Shown here one piece after another: positions 27,130 to 36,800 of a stretch of 37,064 nucleotides of DNA (the stretch's first letter is position 1; each line of letters begins with the position of its first letter). The translations under genes and the position numbers were made by a program. The notes under the pieces were generated by a model. The model was not told where the DNA came from. It did not search any database and worked only from the letters and a program-made list of their open reading frames with translations. The stretch spans positions 1 to 37,064 of the forward strand of contig NZ_JABURY010000004.1 of the NCBI RefSeq assembly GCF_014489845.1, in the 5' to 3' direction. Origin of the DNA: Frischella japonica (GTDB lineage: Bacteria > Pseudomonadota > Gammaproteobacteria > Enterobacterales > Orbaceae).

Positions 27130-27768
27130 TTATTGCTCAATAATTAATTTTTTATATTTATAATCAGTACTAAAAAAACCTTTTTCGTTCCAAATAGTAT
27201 GAGTTACTTTTATGTATAAGATATTGTGATTCCAAACCAAATCCCAAATAATCCATTTTTCTGTTTCGAAATGAAAAATATGCTTTATATGATTATTTTT
27301 AATCTCATATAAGTCTATAATGGATTTTGATTCTTCATAATTTATATAAAAGGTAGTAAATTGCGTTTTTGCCTTATTTATATAGGGTATTGCTTGTAAA
27401 GTAATTGTATTATTTTTGTCATCCTGAATCTTAACCTCGCTATCTTCATAATATGAAACTGTAATAATATCCCTATTCAATGGCTTCCAATAGCCGTAAT
27501 AATCATAAATTTTCATGAATTCATTATCATTTAAATTATTTGTATAAATTTTATTATTAACATTTAGATATTCTTCTTTTTTTATAAATCTTTTGTCATT
27601 TTTTTCAATCATTGGGTCATAAATTTTTTTCATATGACTAAATTCTTGTGCGTTACTTTTTTTTTCTATAAAGCTTATTGAAAGCTTTTTTAAGCTATTA
27701 GCTTCACTATGTGTTGTATAACTACATATCACCAATAAAAAAATATATAAGGAAAAGTATTTTATCAT
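27130..27768 (-). CDS. Secreted hypothetical protein
   Basis: 212 aa, not recognised. A hydrophobic N-terminus (about residues 4-17) ending in THSEA suggests a signal peptide and export to the periplasm or outside. The mature part is rich in Lys, Asn, Ile and Tyr, with alternating beta-like stretches (for example IITVSYYEDSEVKI, FTTFYINY, WIIWDLVWNHNILYIKV), which would suit a beta-rich domain. It is AT-rich with many ATA and AGA-type codons, more so than the housekeeping genes. It stands alone on its strand inside the tRNA-Asn accessory region. No function is proposed. Confidence 0.6.
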   Translation of the reverse strand: MIKYFSLYIFLLVICSYTTHSEANSLKKLSISFIEKKSNAQEFSHMKKIYDPMIEKNDKRFIKKEEYLNVNNKIYTNNLNDNEFMKIYDYYGYWKPLNRDIITVSYYEDSEVKIQDDKNNTITLQAIPYINKAKTQFTTFYINYEESKSIIDLYEIKNNHIKHIFHFETEKWIIWDLVWNHNILYIKVTHTIWNEKGFFSTDYKYKKLIIEQ

Positions 27769-27991
27769 TTTTGGGTTATCTCTATATAATTTGGATTATA
27801 TTCTTTTTTTCAGATGAAAATGGCGATGTTAGTCTGTTTTATGTGTACTATTTTTTTATATTTTACCTTAAGTGTTTTAGTATATATAATAAGTAATAAT
27901 ATCTATAACACCTGTAACAGTAAATCATTTACCTTCTTGGTTTTAGCCATACATTTTTCCAGTATCATTGCCATCACTTGAACCGCAATAA

Positions 27992-28297
27992 ATAACATTT
28001 TTTTCATCTGCCTACCCACAACAATATACTACTGAGGATTGTTTTAAAAAAAACAATCGGGTAAAAAATTTAGTTGGAAAAAATAACCGATTATTGAATT
28101 ATCAGATTAAACTCAATGAAATATATTTTAATAATATTAAACTTTTAGTAATAGGATATGCAAATAGCAATATTTTAGTTATTTATTCATTATCTGATAA
28201 GAGCGTTTGTAACAAAGCTTTAAAAATTGAATTACCAAAGAGTTCATTTTTTATTTATAAAGGTGTTAATTTAAAAAATAAAGGAAACTATAAATGA
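27992..28297 (+). pseudogene. Fragment of an exported-protein gene
   Basis: The frame is open from 27992 without a credible start. It begins with what looks like the end of a signal peptide (ITFFSSAYPQQYTTEDCF) and continues as a lysine/asparagine-rich sequence to 28297. The only internal starts are poor (a TTG at 28094). After the stop, another frame carries protein-like pieces such as DDGNTYLQMD broken by stops. This looks like a decayed gene rather than an intact small one. Not recognised. Confidence 0.45.
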
Positions 28298-28546
28298 ATA
28301 TAAGATGACGGTAATACCTATTTGCAGATGGATTGATATAAAGGATTTTATAAATAGATTCCATTTTTATACAAAATTACGGTAATTCAATGAATGAATA
28401 TAAATTTTTTCCTGAATGTGATACAAAGTATTTGTACTTTATAAAGTAATAGTAAGCTAATCAAATTTGAAAAAATAAATGGAAAGAGATATCACATATT
28501 TCTAATCCATGTAATGAATTAAAAGAGAAAGATATCATCAATATAA

Positions 28547-28678
28547 GCACGAGGATTTTTACTTGATAATGTTGTTCTTTTTTTAGCCCTGATAAGATTT
28601 TACTTTCTAGCTGAACTAGCAAAAAATAATAGAAATAAAAAAGAATTAGTTCTAAATAATATTAATAGGTTGATCTAA
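28547..28678 (+). pseudogene. C-terminal gene fragment coupled to the next gene
   Basis: A short open stretch without start codon, ending FLAELAKNNRNKKELVLNN and on to TAA. Its stop overlaps the next gene's ATG (TAATG), which is how a real upstream gene would end. The rest of this gene is missing or frameshifted in 28298-28546. Confidence 0.4.
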
Positions 28679-29256
28679 TGGTAAAAGGAAACAATTTTAT
28701 AATAAGAATATTATTACTAATTCTATGTTCTTTGGCTAACATAACATGCAGTCAAAAAGCTGTTAATCATTCCACTCCCATCGAATATGGTTACGTAGCG
28801 ACTAATGTTTTAGATATTTCTTCTCCTGAGATAATTTTGCAATCTGATACGTATTTATTAGGTAAACCTTGCTATGCTTATAAACTAAAAATCAACGAAC
28901 AGGAAGAATTAATCTTCTTAACTTATAATAAAGAATTCGATCTTTATTCAGATCCAAGATTAATTAAAAATGAGATTACATCTAAAATCGAAGGATATGA
29001 TGATGACCAATATACTGGTATTGACTCAATAGATATTAAAATATCTGATAATAAACATTATGTTAAAATGGATGCAATTATCAAAGGTTATGTTGAAATA
29101 TCAGACAATGAGCGAAGGCTACACGAAAACTATCAATGTGTCATTATCGATATCAAAAAATCAGAAGTCGTTTGGTCTGGGGTACAAATGTGTGATGGTG
29201 AGTGGAAAGATAATCAATGGATAAGTAATGGACAAGTCGAATTTGATGGCGAATAA
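28678..29256 (+). CDS. Exported hypothetical protein, possible lipoprotein
   Basis: 192 aa, not recognised. The N-terminus has two basic residues, a strong hydrophobic helix (IIRILLLILCSLA) and a Cys in ANITCSQK. That is a signal peptide, with only an imperfect lipobox because Thr precedes the Cys. The mature part looks beta-rich and ends CDGEWKDNQWISNGQVEFDGE, with repeated Trp and Gly. An AGG lies about 8 nt before the ATG, and the start overlaps the stop of an upstream fragment. It stands in the tRNA-Asn accessory region, next to a YwqK-like lipoprotein gene on the same strand. A role as immunity or surface lipoprotein is only a guess. Confidence 0.6.
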   Translation: MVKGNNFIIRILLLILCSLANITCSQKAVNHSTPIEYGYVATNVLDISSPEIILQSDTYLLGKPCYAYKLKINEQEELIFLTYNKEFDLYSDPRLIKNEITSKIEGYDDDQYTGIDSIDIKISDNKHYVKMDAIIKGYVEISDNERRLHENYQCVIIDIKKSEVVWSGVQMCDGEWKDNQWISNGQVEFDGE

Positions 29257-29309
29257 AGTTTAAGTTCGAAAGAAAGATAAACAGCTAAAAAACATGGGAA
29301 ATTTAAAAG

Positions 29310-29818
29310 ATGAGTAATTCTAAAAAAATTTATATTTACTAGTCGCAATAGTATTCATTTCATGTTCATGTAATTCAAGTTTGGCTGACGAAAATAAACG
29401 CGATTTTAGTCAAACTTTATCCACTGAAAATGTCTCATGTCAAAAAACTATAAAAGAATATTTTCCAAATGGAACATTAAAATTATCAGGTTGCCAAGGG
29501 ATTTATAATGGAACAGGAATCCAAGTTGGATTATGGAACAAATATAATCAAAAAGGCGAATTGATCGAAACGACGTATTACCAACCCGACGATTTTGGAA
29601 AAGACTATAAAATTATTACGCAATATGAAAAAAATAAAATCATCTCGAAAAAAATTTATAACTTTGATGATTTGTATGAAGTTGAGTTAAAAGAGCTTTC
29701 GAATTTATCTAAGTCATCATCACTTGATTGTGGATATGAGTTTGGAATATCAAAACTTGTAGATTATTTTCTGCTAAGTGTGCCCAATTTCTTTTTTAAA
29801 TTAAAATACTATTTTTAA
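29310..29818 (+). pseudogene. YwqK/MORN-like lipoprotein gene, frame broken at A7
   Basis: From 29381 an open frame gives 145 aa with a MORN_2/YwqK-like pattern (IKEYFPNGTLKLSGCQG, then VGLWNKYNQKGELIETTYY). Upstream, the same frame reads a lipoprotein signal (LYLLVAIVFISCSCNSS), but its ATG (29310, with SD ggaaa upstream) is in another frame. The two join if the run of seven A at 29322-29328 had eight, giving about 169 aa with start MSNSKKN. So the gene carries a 1-nt deletion in a homopolymer. It may be dead, phase-variable, or rescued by slippage. YwqK-type proteins are annotated as antitoxin-like; no partner toxin is seen. Confidence 0.65.
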
Positions 29819-29838
29819 TATTGGGCTATAAAATTAAG

Positions 29839-29861
29839 AAAAAACCGACTATGCGGTTTTT
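29839..29861. terminator. Bidirectional terminator
   Basis: Stem aaaaaccg with cggttttt and a short loop, flanked by an A run on the left and a T run on the right. It lies between two converging genes (stops at 29818 and 29927) and could end transcription both ways. Confidence 0.8.
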
Positions 29862-29926
29862 AAAATAACATATTTGAAATAATTTGTTTCTATTATATCT
29901 AAGGAAAACAGTATTTCCCTATCCAT

Positions 29927-31099
29927 TTAATAATATGATGGTTTGTTAGTATTTAATTTCACACCGATACTTAAAATAATCAGACCGGTTAAACTTAAAA
30001 CAACACCAGCCCATAAGGGTGATGTGAAACCAAATCCAGCATTAAGCGTGATACCTCCAAACCATGCACCAAGAGCATTACCAATGTTAAATGCTGCTAT
30101 ATTTGCGCCTGATGCGGCAGTTGGGGCATCCGGCGCATACCTCATTATTCTAAGTTGTAACCCTGGTGCGATAGCTAAACCAACGCTCCCCATCAGAAAT
30201 AGTGAAATGACAGTCATTGTTTGATTTTCTGCTGTTAATGCAAAGATAGCAAGTACGATTGCCAAAAAGGTTAAAAGTATTGCAATAGACTTATTTAATG
30301 CTTTATCAGCCATTTTTCCGCCAATAATATTGCCAATAAATGTACCAAACCCAAACAAAACTAAAAGCCAAGGTACTGATGATGTTTGAAATTGGCTGAC
30401 TTTCGTCAGGATAAATGCGATATAAGTAAAGCCACCAATTACACCACCAAATGTAAATATACTAATAAAAATAGATATCCAAACTTGGGGGCTTTTAAAT
30501 ACGCGAAATTCATTTTTTAAATTTGATTTATTATCTACTGTTATTACAGGTACTAGTAAACGGATACAAAACATAGTGATTATACCAATAATAGCTAATA
30601 CCCAGAACGTTGATCTCCACCCAAATTTTAAACCTAAAAAAGTTCCAACAGGTACACCCATAACATTCGAAACGGTCAATCCTAAAAACATGATTGATAT
30701 TGCTGCAGCTTGCTTATTCGTATGAACCATTCCTGCTGCAACAACTGCTCCAATACTAAAAAATGCGCCATGACATAAAGCTGCGATTATGCGTCCAAGC
30801 ATAAGTATTGAGTAGTTTTCAGCTATTGCAGAGGTTAAGTTACCAAGAATAAATAAAGCCATTAACATAATTAGTGTAATTCGGCGTTCATATCTAGTCA
30901 TAATTGCAGTTAATACTATTGCACCTACTGCCACACTTAAGGCATATCCTGACACTAAATATCCTGCGACTTGTTCAGAAACATGAAATTCATTCGCTAC
31001 TTGTGGTAATAAACCAACAATACCAAATTCAGTTAATCCTATCGCGAATGCGCCCAATGCAAGAGCATATAATCCCATGGGCATGTTGTGATTTGACAT
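29927..31099 (-). CDS. MFS efflux transporter (DHA1, YdhP/AraJ-like)
   Basis: A 12-helix major facilitator permease, 390 aa, inner membrane. It resembles E. coli YdhP: LALGAFAIGLTEFGIVGLLP (helix 1), GRIIAALCHGAFFSIGAVVAA (helix 4), FLGLTVSNVMGVPVGTFLG (helix 5 motif C) and ANIAAFNIGNALGAWFGG near residue 335. The ATG has a strong SD (aggagg). The substrate is unknown, and family names such as arabinose efflux are weak guides. It is divergent from an ArsR-type regulator with a 28-bp operator-like palindrome between, which suggests control by that repressor. Confidence 0.87.
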   Translation of the reverse strand: MSNHNMPMGLYALALGAFAIGLTEFGIVGLLPQVANEFHVSEQVAGYLVSGYALSVAVGAIVLTAIMTRYERRITLIMLMALFILGNLTSAIAENYSILMLGRIIAALCHGAFFSIGAVVAAGMVHTNKQAAAISIMFLGLTVSNVMGVPVGTFLGLKFGWRSTFWVLAIIGIITMFCIRLLVPVITVDNKSNLKNEFRVFKSPQVWISIFISIFTFGGVIGGFTYIAFILTKVSQFQTSSVPWLLVLFGFGTFIGNIIGGKMADKALNKSIAILLTFLAIVLAIFALTAENQTMTVISLFLMGSVGLAIAPGLQLRIMRYAPDAPTAASGANIAAFNIGNALGAWFGGITLNAGFGFTSPLWAGVVLSLTGLIILSIGVKLNTNKPSYY

Positions 31100-31274
31100 T
31101 TTTTCCTCCTATAAATTAACTTAATTTTACAATGAGTTAATTAATCCAAATTTAATTTGTTATATTTCCCATGAATGACAGTATTTATTTAAAATGTTAC
31201 TATTTAACTGATCTTAATGGTCAAGTAGCTTTTTGTTTTACTCATTTGATACAAAACTAACGTTTTATGATTTT

Positions 31275-31302
31275 ATAACATTCCAAAAATTTGGAACGTT
31301 AT
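31275..31302. promoter_or_regulatory. Operator-like 13-2-13 inverted repeat
   Basis: Arms ataacattccaaa (31275-31287) and tttggaacgttat (31290-31302), with 1 mismatch and a 2-nt centre. ArsR/SmtB repressors bind imperfect 12-2-12 repeats, so this is the natural site for the regulator that starts 60 nt downstream. The spacing also allows control of the divergent efflux gene. Confidence 0.75.
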
Positions 31303-31362
31303 ATGCTTTAATATTCATCGTAATTGTTTCAAATGTCAATTAAAAAAATTATTGGAGCAGTA

Positions 31363-31689
31363 ATGAACGTTCAAGAGAACAAAAAACAATCAAAAAAAAA
31401 CGATGACATGAAAAATAATTTACTTTCGGTTTTAAAAGCGCTTTCCGATCCAACGCGTCTATATATAATTAAAACGCTAATCGGTGATGAACCTGGAGTC
31501 CCTAGACATTGTACAACGTTTAATCTAACATTATCCAAACCAACAATTTCACATCATTTTAAAATATTAAGAAATGCAGGACTGATAAATCAGTATGATA
31601 ACGGCAATCACTCTACGACTATGTTACGACGGGATGAAATAGAAAAGCAGTATCCCGGATTATTGGATATTTTATCAAAATCTGAATAA
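31363..31689 (+). CDS. ArsR-family transcriptional repressor
   Basis: A small winged-helix regulator of 108 aa. The core reads LLSVLKALSDPTRLYIIKTL (helix 1-2 region), then LTLSKPTISHHFKILRNAGLI (recognition helix) and a short wing. Classic metal-binding motifs such as ELCVCDL are not present: the corresponding stretch has GVPRHCTTFN with a single Cys, so a metal sensor is not obvious. The ATG at 31363 has a good SD (ggag, 31354-31357); the frame extends to a TTG at 31324, but that start has no SD. Together with the operator and the divergent efflux gene it forms a likely self-contained switch. Confidence 0.88.
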   Translation: MNVQENKKQSKKNDDMKNNLLSVLKALSDPTRLYIIKTLIGDEPGVPRHCTTFNLTLSKPTISHHFKILRNAGLINQYDNGNHSTTMLRRDEIEKQYPGLLDILSKSE

Positions 31690-31991
31690 TACTTATTGAT
31701 ATACTGGCATATTTAGTTATCAATAGGGGATATTATGAGTACGATATTAGTTTGGTAAAAGTAGTTTTTACAAGAAAACATTGCCTATTTTATAATTCTT
31801 AGAAAATAATGTGTTTGTCTTTCTAAAATCTACAAACTTCCTTTCTAAGTCTAATATATAATATTATTTTTTATCTTTGATAATATTTATGTCAAAACTT
31901 TCATTAAGTTTTTCGAATTTATTAAGCTAATCGCAATATTTTAACAAATCAGTTAGTTAAATTAATTTATAACATATTATATAAAAATCTC
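31690..31991. other. Gap between the ArsR gene and recA promoter
   Basis: Very AT-rich; no gene seen. A 7-codon frame (31735-31758) with a good SD (agggg) stops at once and may be the stub of a lost gene. Nothing else stands out. Confidence 0.5.
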
Positions 31992-32019
31992 TTGATACTG
32001 TATTAGTATACAGTATAAT
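31992..32019 (+). promoter_or_regulatory. recA promoter
   Basis: TTGATA (31992-31997), a 16-nt spacer and TATAAT (32014-32019), the same boxes and spacing as the E. coli recA promoter. A start site near 32026 leaves a leader of about 39 nt. Confidence 0.92.
31996..32015. promoter_or_regulatory. LexA (SOS) box of recA
   Basis: tactgtattagtatacagta: CTG and CAG at the right distance, and close to the consensus TACTGTATATATATACAGTA along its length. It covers the spacer and touches both promoter boxes, so LexA would block RNA polymerase. Confidence 0.93.
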
Positions 32020-32064
32020 AATTATCTATTGTGGATGATGAATTTTTATATTGGAACCTTATTT

Positions 32065-33108
32065 ATGAACGAAAATAAACAACGTGCGCTGACAGCAGCA
32101 TTAAGTCAAATTGAAAAACAATTTGGTAAAGGCTCTATCATGCGTTTAGGTGATACTCAAACTTTAGATGTTGATGCGATTTCTACTGGTTCATTAGGAC
32201 TTGATATAGCATTAGGCATTGGTGGTTTGCCAATGGGGCGAATTATTGAAATCTTTGGCCCTGAATCATCAGGAAAAACCACATTAACGTTATCTGTGAT
32301 TGCTCAGGCACAAAAACAAGGGAAAACTTGTGCTTTTATCGATGCAGAGCATGCACTTGATCCGATTTATGCTGCTAAGTTAGGAGTTCAAGTTGATGAT
32401 TTATTAGTGTCACAACCCGATACAGGAGAGCAAGCACTTGAAATTTGTGATGCATTAGTTCGTTCTGGTGCTGTTGATGTTGTGATTGTTGACTCAGTAG
32501 CGGCATTGACACCTCGTGCTGAAATTGAAGGTGAGATGGGTGACTCACATATGGGGCTGCAAGCGCGTTTAATGTCGCAAGCATTAAGAAAATTAACGGC
32601 AAATATTAAAAATGCTAATTGTCTGGTGATTTTTATAAACCAAATCCGCATGAAGATTGGTGTAATGTTTGGTAATCCTGAAACCACAACAGGAGGCAAT
32701 GCACTGAAATTTTATGCATCTGTACGGCTAGATATTCGTCGTATTGGCGCCGTAAAAGAAGGAGAAGACGTAATTGGTAGTGATACTCGAGTAAAAGTGG
32801 TTAAAAATAAAGTCGCTGCACCATTTAGACAAGCAGAATTTCAAATTTTATATGGTTGTGGGATATCTAAATATGGTGAATTAATCGATTTAGGTGTTAA
32901 AAATAAATTGGTTGATAAGGCTGGTGCGTGGTATAGCTATAATGGTGAAAAAATTGGCCAAGGTAAGGCTAATTCAATTAAATACCTACAAGAACATGAA
33001 GAGATATCTAATGAATTAGAAACCAAAATCCGAGAGTTACTATTAACTAATCCTGCAAGTTTTAGCGCTTCAGAAGAAGATAGTTCGGCTACTGAAGATG
33101 GATTATAA
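32065..33108 (+). CDS. recA: Recombinase RecA
   Basis: Strand-exchange protein and SOS co-protease, 347 aa. Walker A GPESSGKT is at 65-72; the conserved [24 protein letters not shown] region, the L2 loop [16 protein letters not shown] and the QAEFQILYG block are all intact. The start was placed at MNENKQ (32065), which aligns with E. coli MAIDENKQ; a longer frame to 32029 begins close to the transcription start and has no support. The acidic C-terminus ([12 protein letters not shown]) is usual. It overlaps recX by 11 nt. Confidence 0.98.
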   Translation: MNENKQRALTAALSQIEKQFGKGSIMRLGDTQTLDVDAISTGSLGLDIALGIGGLPMGRIIEIFGPESSGKTTLTLSVIAQAQKQGKTCAFIDAEHALDPIYAAKLGVQVDDLLVSQPDTGEQALEICDALVRSGAVDVVIVDSVAALTPRAEIEGEMGDSHMGLQARLMSQALRKLTANIKNANCLVIFINQIRMKIGVMFGNPETTTGGNALKFYASVRLDIRRIGAVKEGEDVIGSDTRVKVVKNKVAAPFRQAEFQILYGCGISKYGELIDLGVKNKLVDKAGAWYSYNGEKIGQGKANSIKYLQEHEEISNELETKIRELLLTNPASFSASEEDSSATEDGL

Positions 33109-33589
33109 CAGCCTTAATAAAACTTTATATTCTAAAGCTGTGCAATTGCTTGCACAGCGTAACCATTCTACATTTGAATTGAAACAAAAATTATCACTTT
33201 TTATTACAAAAAAGAGTGATAATTATCATGGTAATTCCGATCAAATTTCTCACCAAATAGATGCAGTTATTCAATACTGCTTATCACGTCATTGGCTTGA
33301 TGATAATAACTATATTAGTCAGTATATCGATATACGCGTTCGCAAAGGGTATGGCAAAAATCGAATTTTTATGGAACTTAAGCAAAAAGGTTTAGACAAG
33401 AGCTTAATTCTTGCCGTCATAAATCAAAAAGATATTGATTGGTATCAGCTAGCACTAAATCAGGTAAATAAAAAATTCACAAATATCAATTTGCGAAATA
33501 TACAGCAAAAATCAAAAATTAATCAATATTTACTTTATCGAGGCTTTTGCCAGGAAGAAATCCGTTGTATTTTAACATTAATTTCGTAA
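33098..33589 (+). CDS. recX: RecX, RecA regulator
   Basis: Regulator that binds RecA filaments and limits their growth, 163 aa, all helical. Typical tandem three-helix repeats are seen: [20 protein letters not shown], then [18 protein letters not shown] and [16 protein letters not shown]. The ATG lies inside the end of recA (11-nt overlap), so both are made from one SOS-induced mRNA. In E. coli the two are separated by a short gap with a terminator, which is not seen here. Confidence 0.93.
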   Translation: MDYNSLNKTLYSKAVQLLAQRNHSTFELKQKLSLFITKKSDNYHGNSDQISHQIDAVIQYCLSRHWLDDNNYISQYIDIRVRKGYGKNRIFMELKQKGLDKSLILAVINQKDIDWYQLALNQVNKKFTNINLRNIQQKSKINQYLLYRGFCQEEIRCILTLIS

Positions 33590-33878
33590 TATTTTTCAAA
33601 TAACTATTTATAAATTATTGTAAATAAGTATACTTGGTTCAATAAGTTAATTATACTCTATCTAATTGAAAACTTTTAAATATTTTGGATTAGATTTTAA
33701 TGTTGATTAAGTAACTTAATGACAATGGTATTATTTTGCTAAATGAGCTTATGCGTTATTTAAATTAATATTACAAACATTAGTTTTAATAAATACAATT
33801 TAAAACTACTTCTTGAAGTACAATGCGTATATAAGTATATTAAGCAAAATTTAATTTTAATAATAATCGGATTTAGAA

Positions 33879-36512
33879 ATGAAAAGTACCGCAGAAATTC
33901 GTCAAATGTTTCTTGATTTTTTCCATAGTAAAGGACACGAGGTCGTTGCTAGTAGCTCACTTGTTCCACATAATGACCCGACGCTGTTATTTACCAATGC
34001 AGGGATGAATCAATTTAAGGATGTTTTTCTTGGCATGGATAAAAGATCCTATTCAAGAGCAACTACCGCACAACGCTGTGTTCGTGCAGGTGGTAAGCAT
34101 AATGATTTAGACAATGTAGGTTATACCGCTCGCCATCATACTTTTTTTGAAATGTTAGGTAATTTTAGTTTTGGTGACTATTTTAAACGTGATGCGATTC
34201 ATTTTGCATGGGAATTACTCACGGGAGAAGGTTGGTTTAATCTTCCAAAAGAACGATTGCTTGTCACTGTTTATGCTACAGATGATGAAGCCTATAACAT
34301 TTGGGCAAATGAAATTGGTATACCGCAAGAAAAAATTATACGTATAGGTGATAACAAGGGTGCACCTTATGCATCGGATAATTTCTGGCAAATGGGGGAT
34401 ACTGGACCATGTGGCCCTTGTAGTGAGATTTTCTATGATCATGGTAATCATATATGGGGGGGCCCCCCGGGTAGTCCCGAAGAAGACGGTGATCGTTTTA
34501 TTGAAATTTGGAATATTGTTTTCATGCAGTTTAATCGTCTATCCGATGGCTCAATGGAGCCATTGCCTAAACCTTCAGTTGATACAGGTATGGGGCTGGA
34601 GCGAATTTCGGCTGTTTTACAACATGTGAATTCTAATTATGAAATAGATCTATTTAAAACCCTTATTCAAAATACAGCTAAGGTTATAGGTATTAGTGAC
34701 TTACAGAATAAATCCCTACGTGTTATAGCGGATCATATTCGTTCTTGTGCATTTTTGATTGCTGATGGCGTGTTACCTTCTAATGAAGGACGAGGATATG
34801 TATTAAGAAGAATTATTCGTCGAGCAGTTAGACATGGTCATATGCTTGGCGCAAAAGAAGTGTTCTTTTATAAATTAGTACAACCTTTAATTTGTGTGAT
34901 GGAAAGTGCAGCTAGTCAATTAACCAAAAATCAAAAACAGGTTGAAGAAACATTAAAAGTCGAAGAAGAACAGTTTTTGAAAACGTTAGAAAGAGGATTA
35001 CTACTTCTCGATCAAGAATTGATTAAAATTACTGACAACCAATTATCCGGGGATATTGCGTTTAAATTATATGATACTTATGGTTTTCCATTTGATTTGA
35101 CTGCTGATGTTTGTCGAGAAAAAAATATCACTGTAGATGAAGCAGGATTCAATCGCTGTATGGAACAACAGCGTCGTCGTTCACGTGAATCGGATAATTT
35201 TAGTGTAGATTATAGCACTACGATTCAATTCGATGGGCAAACAGAGTTTTTGGGTTACGAACAAGATGAATTAATGGCAACGGTAGTTGCAATTTTTCAA
35301 CAAGGTAAACAAGTTGAAGCAATTAAGCAAGGAGATGAGGCAGTCATTATTCTCGATAAAACACCATTTTATGGTGAGTCTGGTGGACAAGTCGGTGATA
35401 AAGGTATGCTAACTACCGCTGAGACGCGTTTTAATGTGGAAGATAGTCAAAAATATGGTAAAAACATTGGTCATATCGGCAAGTTATCACAGGGGCATTT
35501 GACAGTTGGCGATAAGGTCGCAGCAGCAATTGACAGTGAATTACGCGCACGAATTCGTCGTAATCATTCAGCGACTCACTTATTACAGGCTGCCTTACAA
35601 CGTATTTTGGGTGATCATGTACAGCAAAAAGGTTCGTTAGTTAACGATAGCTATTTACGTTTTGATTTTTCGCATTTGCAATCGATTTCTTTAGAACAGC
35701 TTCAGCAAATTGAAAATTTAGTTAATCAACAAATTCGTCGTAATTATCCGGTTTCAATAGAATTAATGCCAATTGATGAAGCTCGCAATAGGGGGGCAAT
35801 GGCATTATTTGGTGAAAAATATGAAGATATTGTGCGTGTTCTGACTATGGGTGACTTTTCAATTGAGTTATGTGGAGGAACGCACGTTATTCGTACCGGC
35901 GATATCGGCTTTTTCAAAATTATATCAGAATCCAGCATTGCATCTGGTGTCAGACGAATCGAAGCAACAACAGGACAAATGGCATTAGATCATGCTCATA
36001 GAGATGATAAACGTCTAAGTGATGTAATGTCTTTGCTTAAAGTGGATAAGAATAATATTGTAACTCGATTGTCTATGTTAATGGAACAAATGAAATCATT
36101 TGAAAAATCCATTGAACAACTTAAATCACAGCAGGCTGCGCAAGAAAGTGCTCAATTATTAAATAAAGTTGTTACCATTAATAATATTAAATTGTTGGTT
36201 GCTCAAATTGATAATACTGAAGCTAAAGTTTTACGTGAAATGATTGATGGATTAAAAAACCAATTAAAATCTGGTGTTATTGTGTTAGCAACAATTAATG
36301 AAGATAAAATTAGTTTGGCTGTAGGTGTTACAAAAGATTTAACAGACCAAATTAAAGCTGGTGTATTAGTCTCCCAGTTAGCAGGGAAAATTGGTGGTAA
36401 AGGCGGCGGAAGACCTGATTTTGCTCAAGCTGGTGGTTCAGATATTTCTGCATTACCTGAAGCATTATCTTTGATGAAGAACGAGTTAGGTGAGAAGCTA
36501 AAAGCGATATAG
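33879..36512 (+). CDS. alaS: Alanyl-tRNA synthetase
   Basis: Charges tRNA-Ala and edits mischarged Ser/Gly; 877 aa (E. coli: 876). The catalytic class II core is N-terminal ([50 protein letters not shown]). The editing domain carries the zinc ligands H563 and H567 (NHSATHLLQ), C665 and H669 (CGGTH). The C-terminal oligomerisation domain ends near [14 protein letters not shown]. There is a 289-bp untranslated stretch before it, without an obvious feature. csrA follows after 27 nt. Confidence 0.98.
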   Translation: MKSTAEIRQMFLDFFHSKGHEVVASSSLVPHNDPTLLFTNAGMNQFKDVFLGMDKRSYSRATTAQRCVRAGGKHNDLDNVGYTARHHTFFEMLGNFSFGDYFKRDAIHFAWELLTGEGWFNLPKERLLVTVYATDDEAYNIWANEIGIPQEKIIRIGDNKGAPYASDNFWQMGDTGPCGPCSEIFYDHGNHIWGGPPGSPEEDGDRFIEIWNIVFMQFNRLSDGSMEPLPKPSVDTGMGLERISAVLQHVNSNYEIDLFKTLIQNTAKVIGISDLQNKSLRVIADHIRSCAFLIADGVLPSNEGRGYVLRRIIRRAVRHGHMLGAKEVFFYKLVQPLICVMESAASQLTKNQKQVEETLKVEEEQFLKTLERGLLLLDQELIKITDNQLSGDIAFKLYDTYGFPFDLTADVCREKNITVDEAGFNRCMEQQRRRSRESDNFSVDYSTTIQFDGQTEFLGYEQDELMATVVAIFQQGKQVEAIKQGDEAVIILDKTPFYGESGGQVGDKGMLTTAETRFNVEDSQKYGKNIGHIGKLSQGHLTVGDKVAAAIDSELRARIRRNHSATHLLQAALQRILGDHVQQKGSLVNDSYLRFDFSHLQSISLEQLQQIENLVNQQIRRNYPVSIELMPIDEARNRGAMALFGEKYEDIVRVLTMGDFSIELCGGTHVIRTGDIGFFKIISESSIASGVRRIEATTGQMALDHAHRDDKRLSDVMSLLKVDKNNIVTRLSMLMEQMKSFEKSIEQLKSQQAAQESAQLLNKVVTINNIKLLVAQIDNTEAKVLREMIDGLKNQLKSGVIVLATINEDKISLAVGVTKDLTDQIKAGVLVSQLAGKIGGKGGGRPDFAQAGGSDISALPEALSLMKNELGEKLKAI

Positions 36513-36539
36513 TCTGGATAATTAAGAATAGGAGTTCTA

Positions 36540-36731
36540 ATGTTAATTTTAACCAGGAGAGTAGGTGAAACACTGATAATCGGTGATGATGTTGTGATTA
36601 CAGTATTAGGTGTGAAAGGAAATCAAGTTAGGATAGGAATCAATGCGCCTAAAAATGTGTCTATTCATCGTGAAGAGATTTATAATCGAATTCACCAGTA
36701 CCAACCCCCTGAAATCGACAATGACAAATGA
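36540..36731 (+). CDS. csrA: Carbon storage regulator CsrA
   Basis: Homodimeric RNA-binding protein that blocks or stabilises mRNAs at GGA motifs, 63 aa. [16 protein letters not shown] and the C-terminal VSIHREEIY are near-identical to E. coli CsrA (61 aa). The SD is aggag (36530-36534). Its place between alaS and a tRNA-Ser gene is the same as in E. coli. Confidence 0.97.
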   Translation: MLILTRRVGETLIIGDDVVITVLGVKGNQVRIGINAPKNVSIHREEIYNRIHQYQPPEIDNDK

Positions 36732-36800
36732 TAATTTCCATTTATTTGGCTATAATTGGGTGCTAAATATGCAAACGATAAAGATTATAGTAAAAAATAT

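Noticed and set aside
27814..27981. 55-codon hydrophobic plus-strand frame
   Set aside because: No ribosome-binding site; T-rich DNA gives hydrophobic frames by chance, and the minus strand here also has protein-like pieces.
31324..31362. TTG start for the ArsR gene
   Set aside because: No ribosome-binding site; the ATG at 31363 has a good GGAG at correct spacing.
31735..31758. Seven-codon frame with a good SD after the ArsR gene
   Set aside because: Too short to call; could be a stub of a lost gene, but downstream frames show no family match.
32029..32064. Longer recA start
   Set aside because: It would begin at the expected transcription start, and the added residues are unlike RecA.
33215..33230. 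Fur-box-like gtgataattatcatgg inside recX
   Set aside because: Lies within coding sequence, is only a partial match, and has no iron gene nearby.
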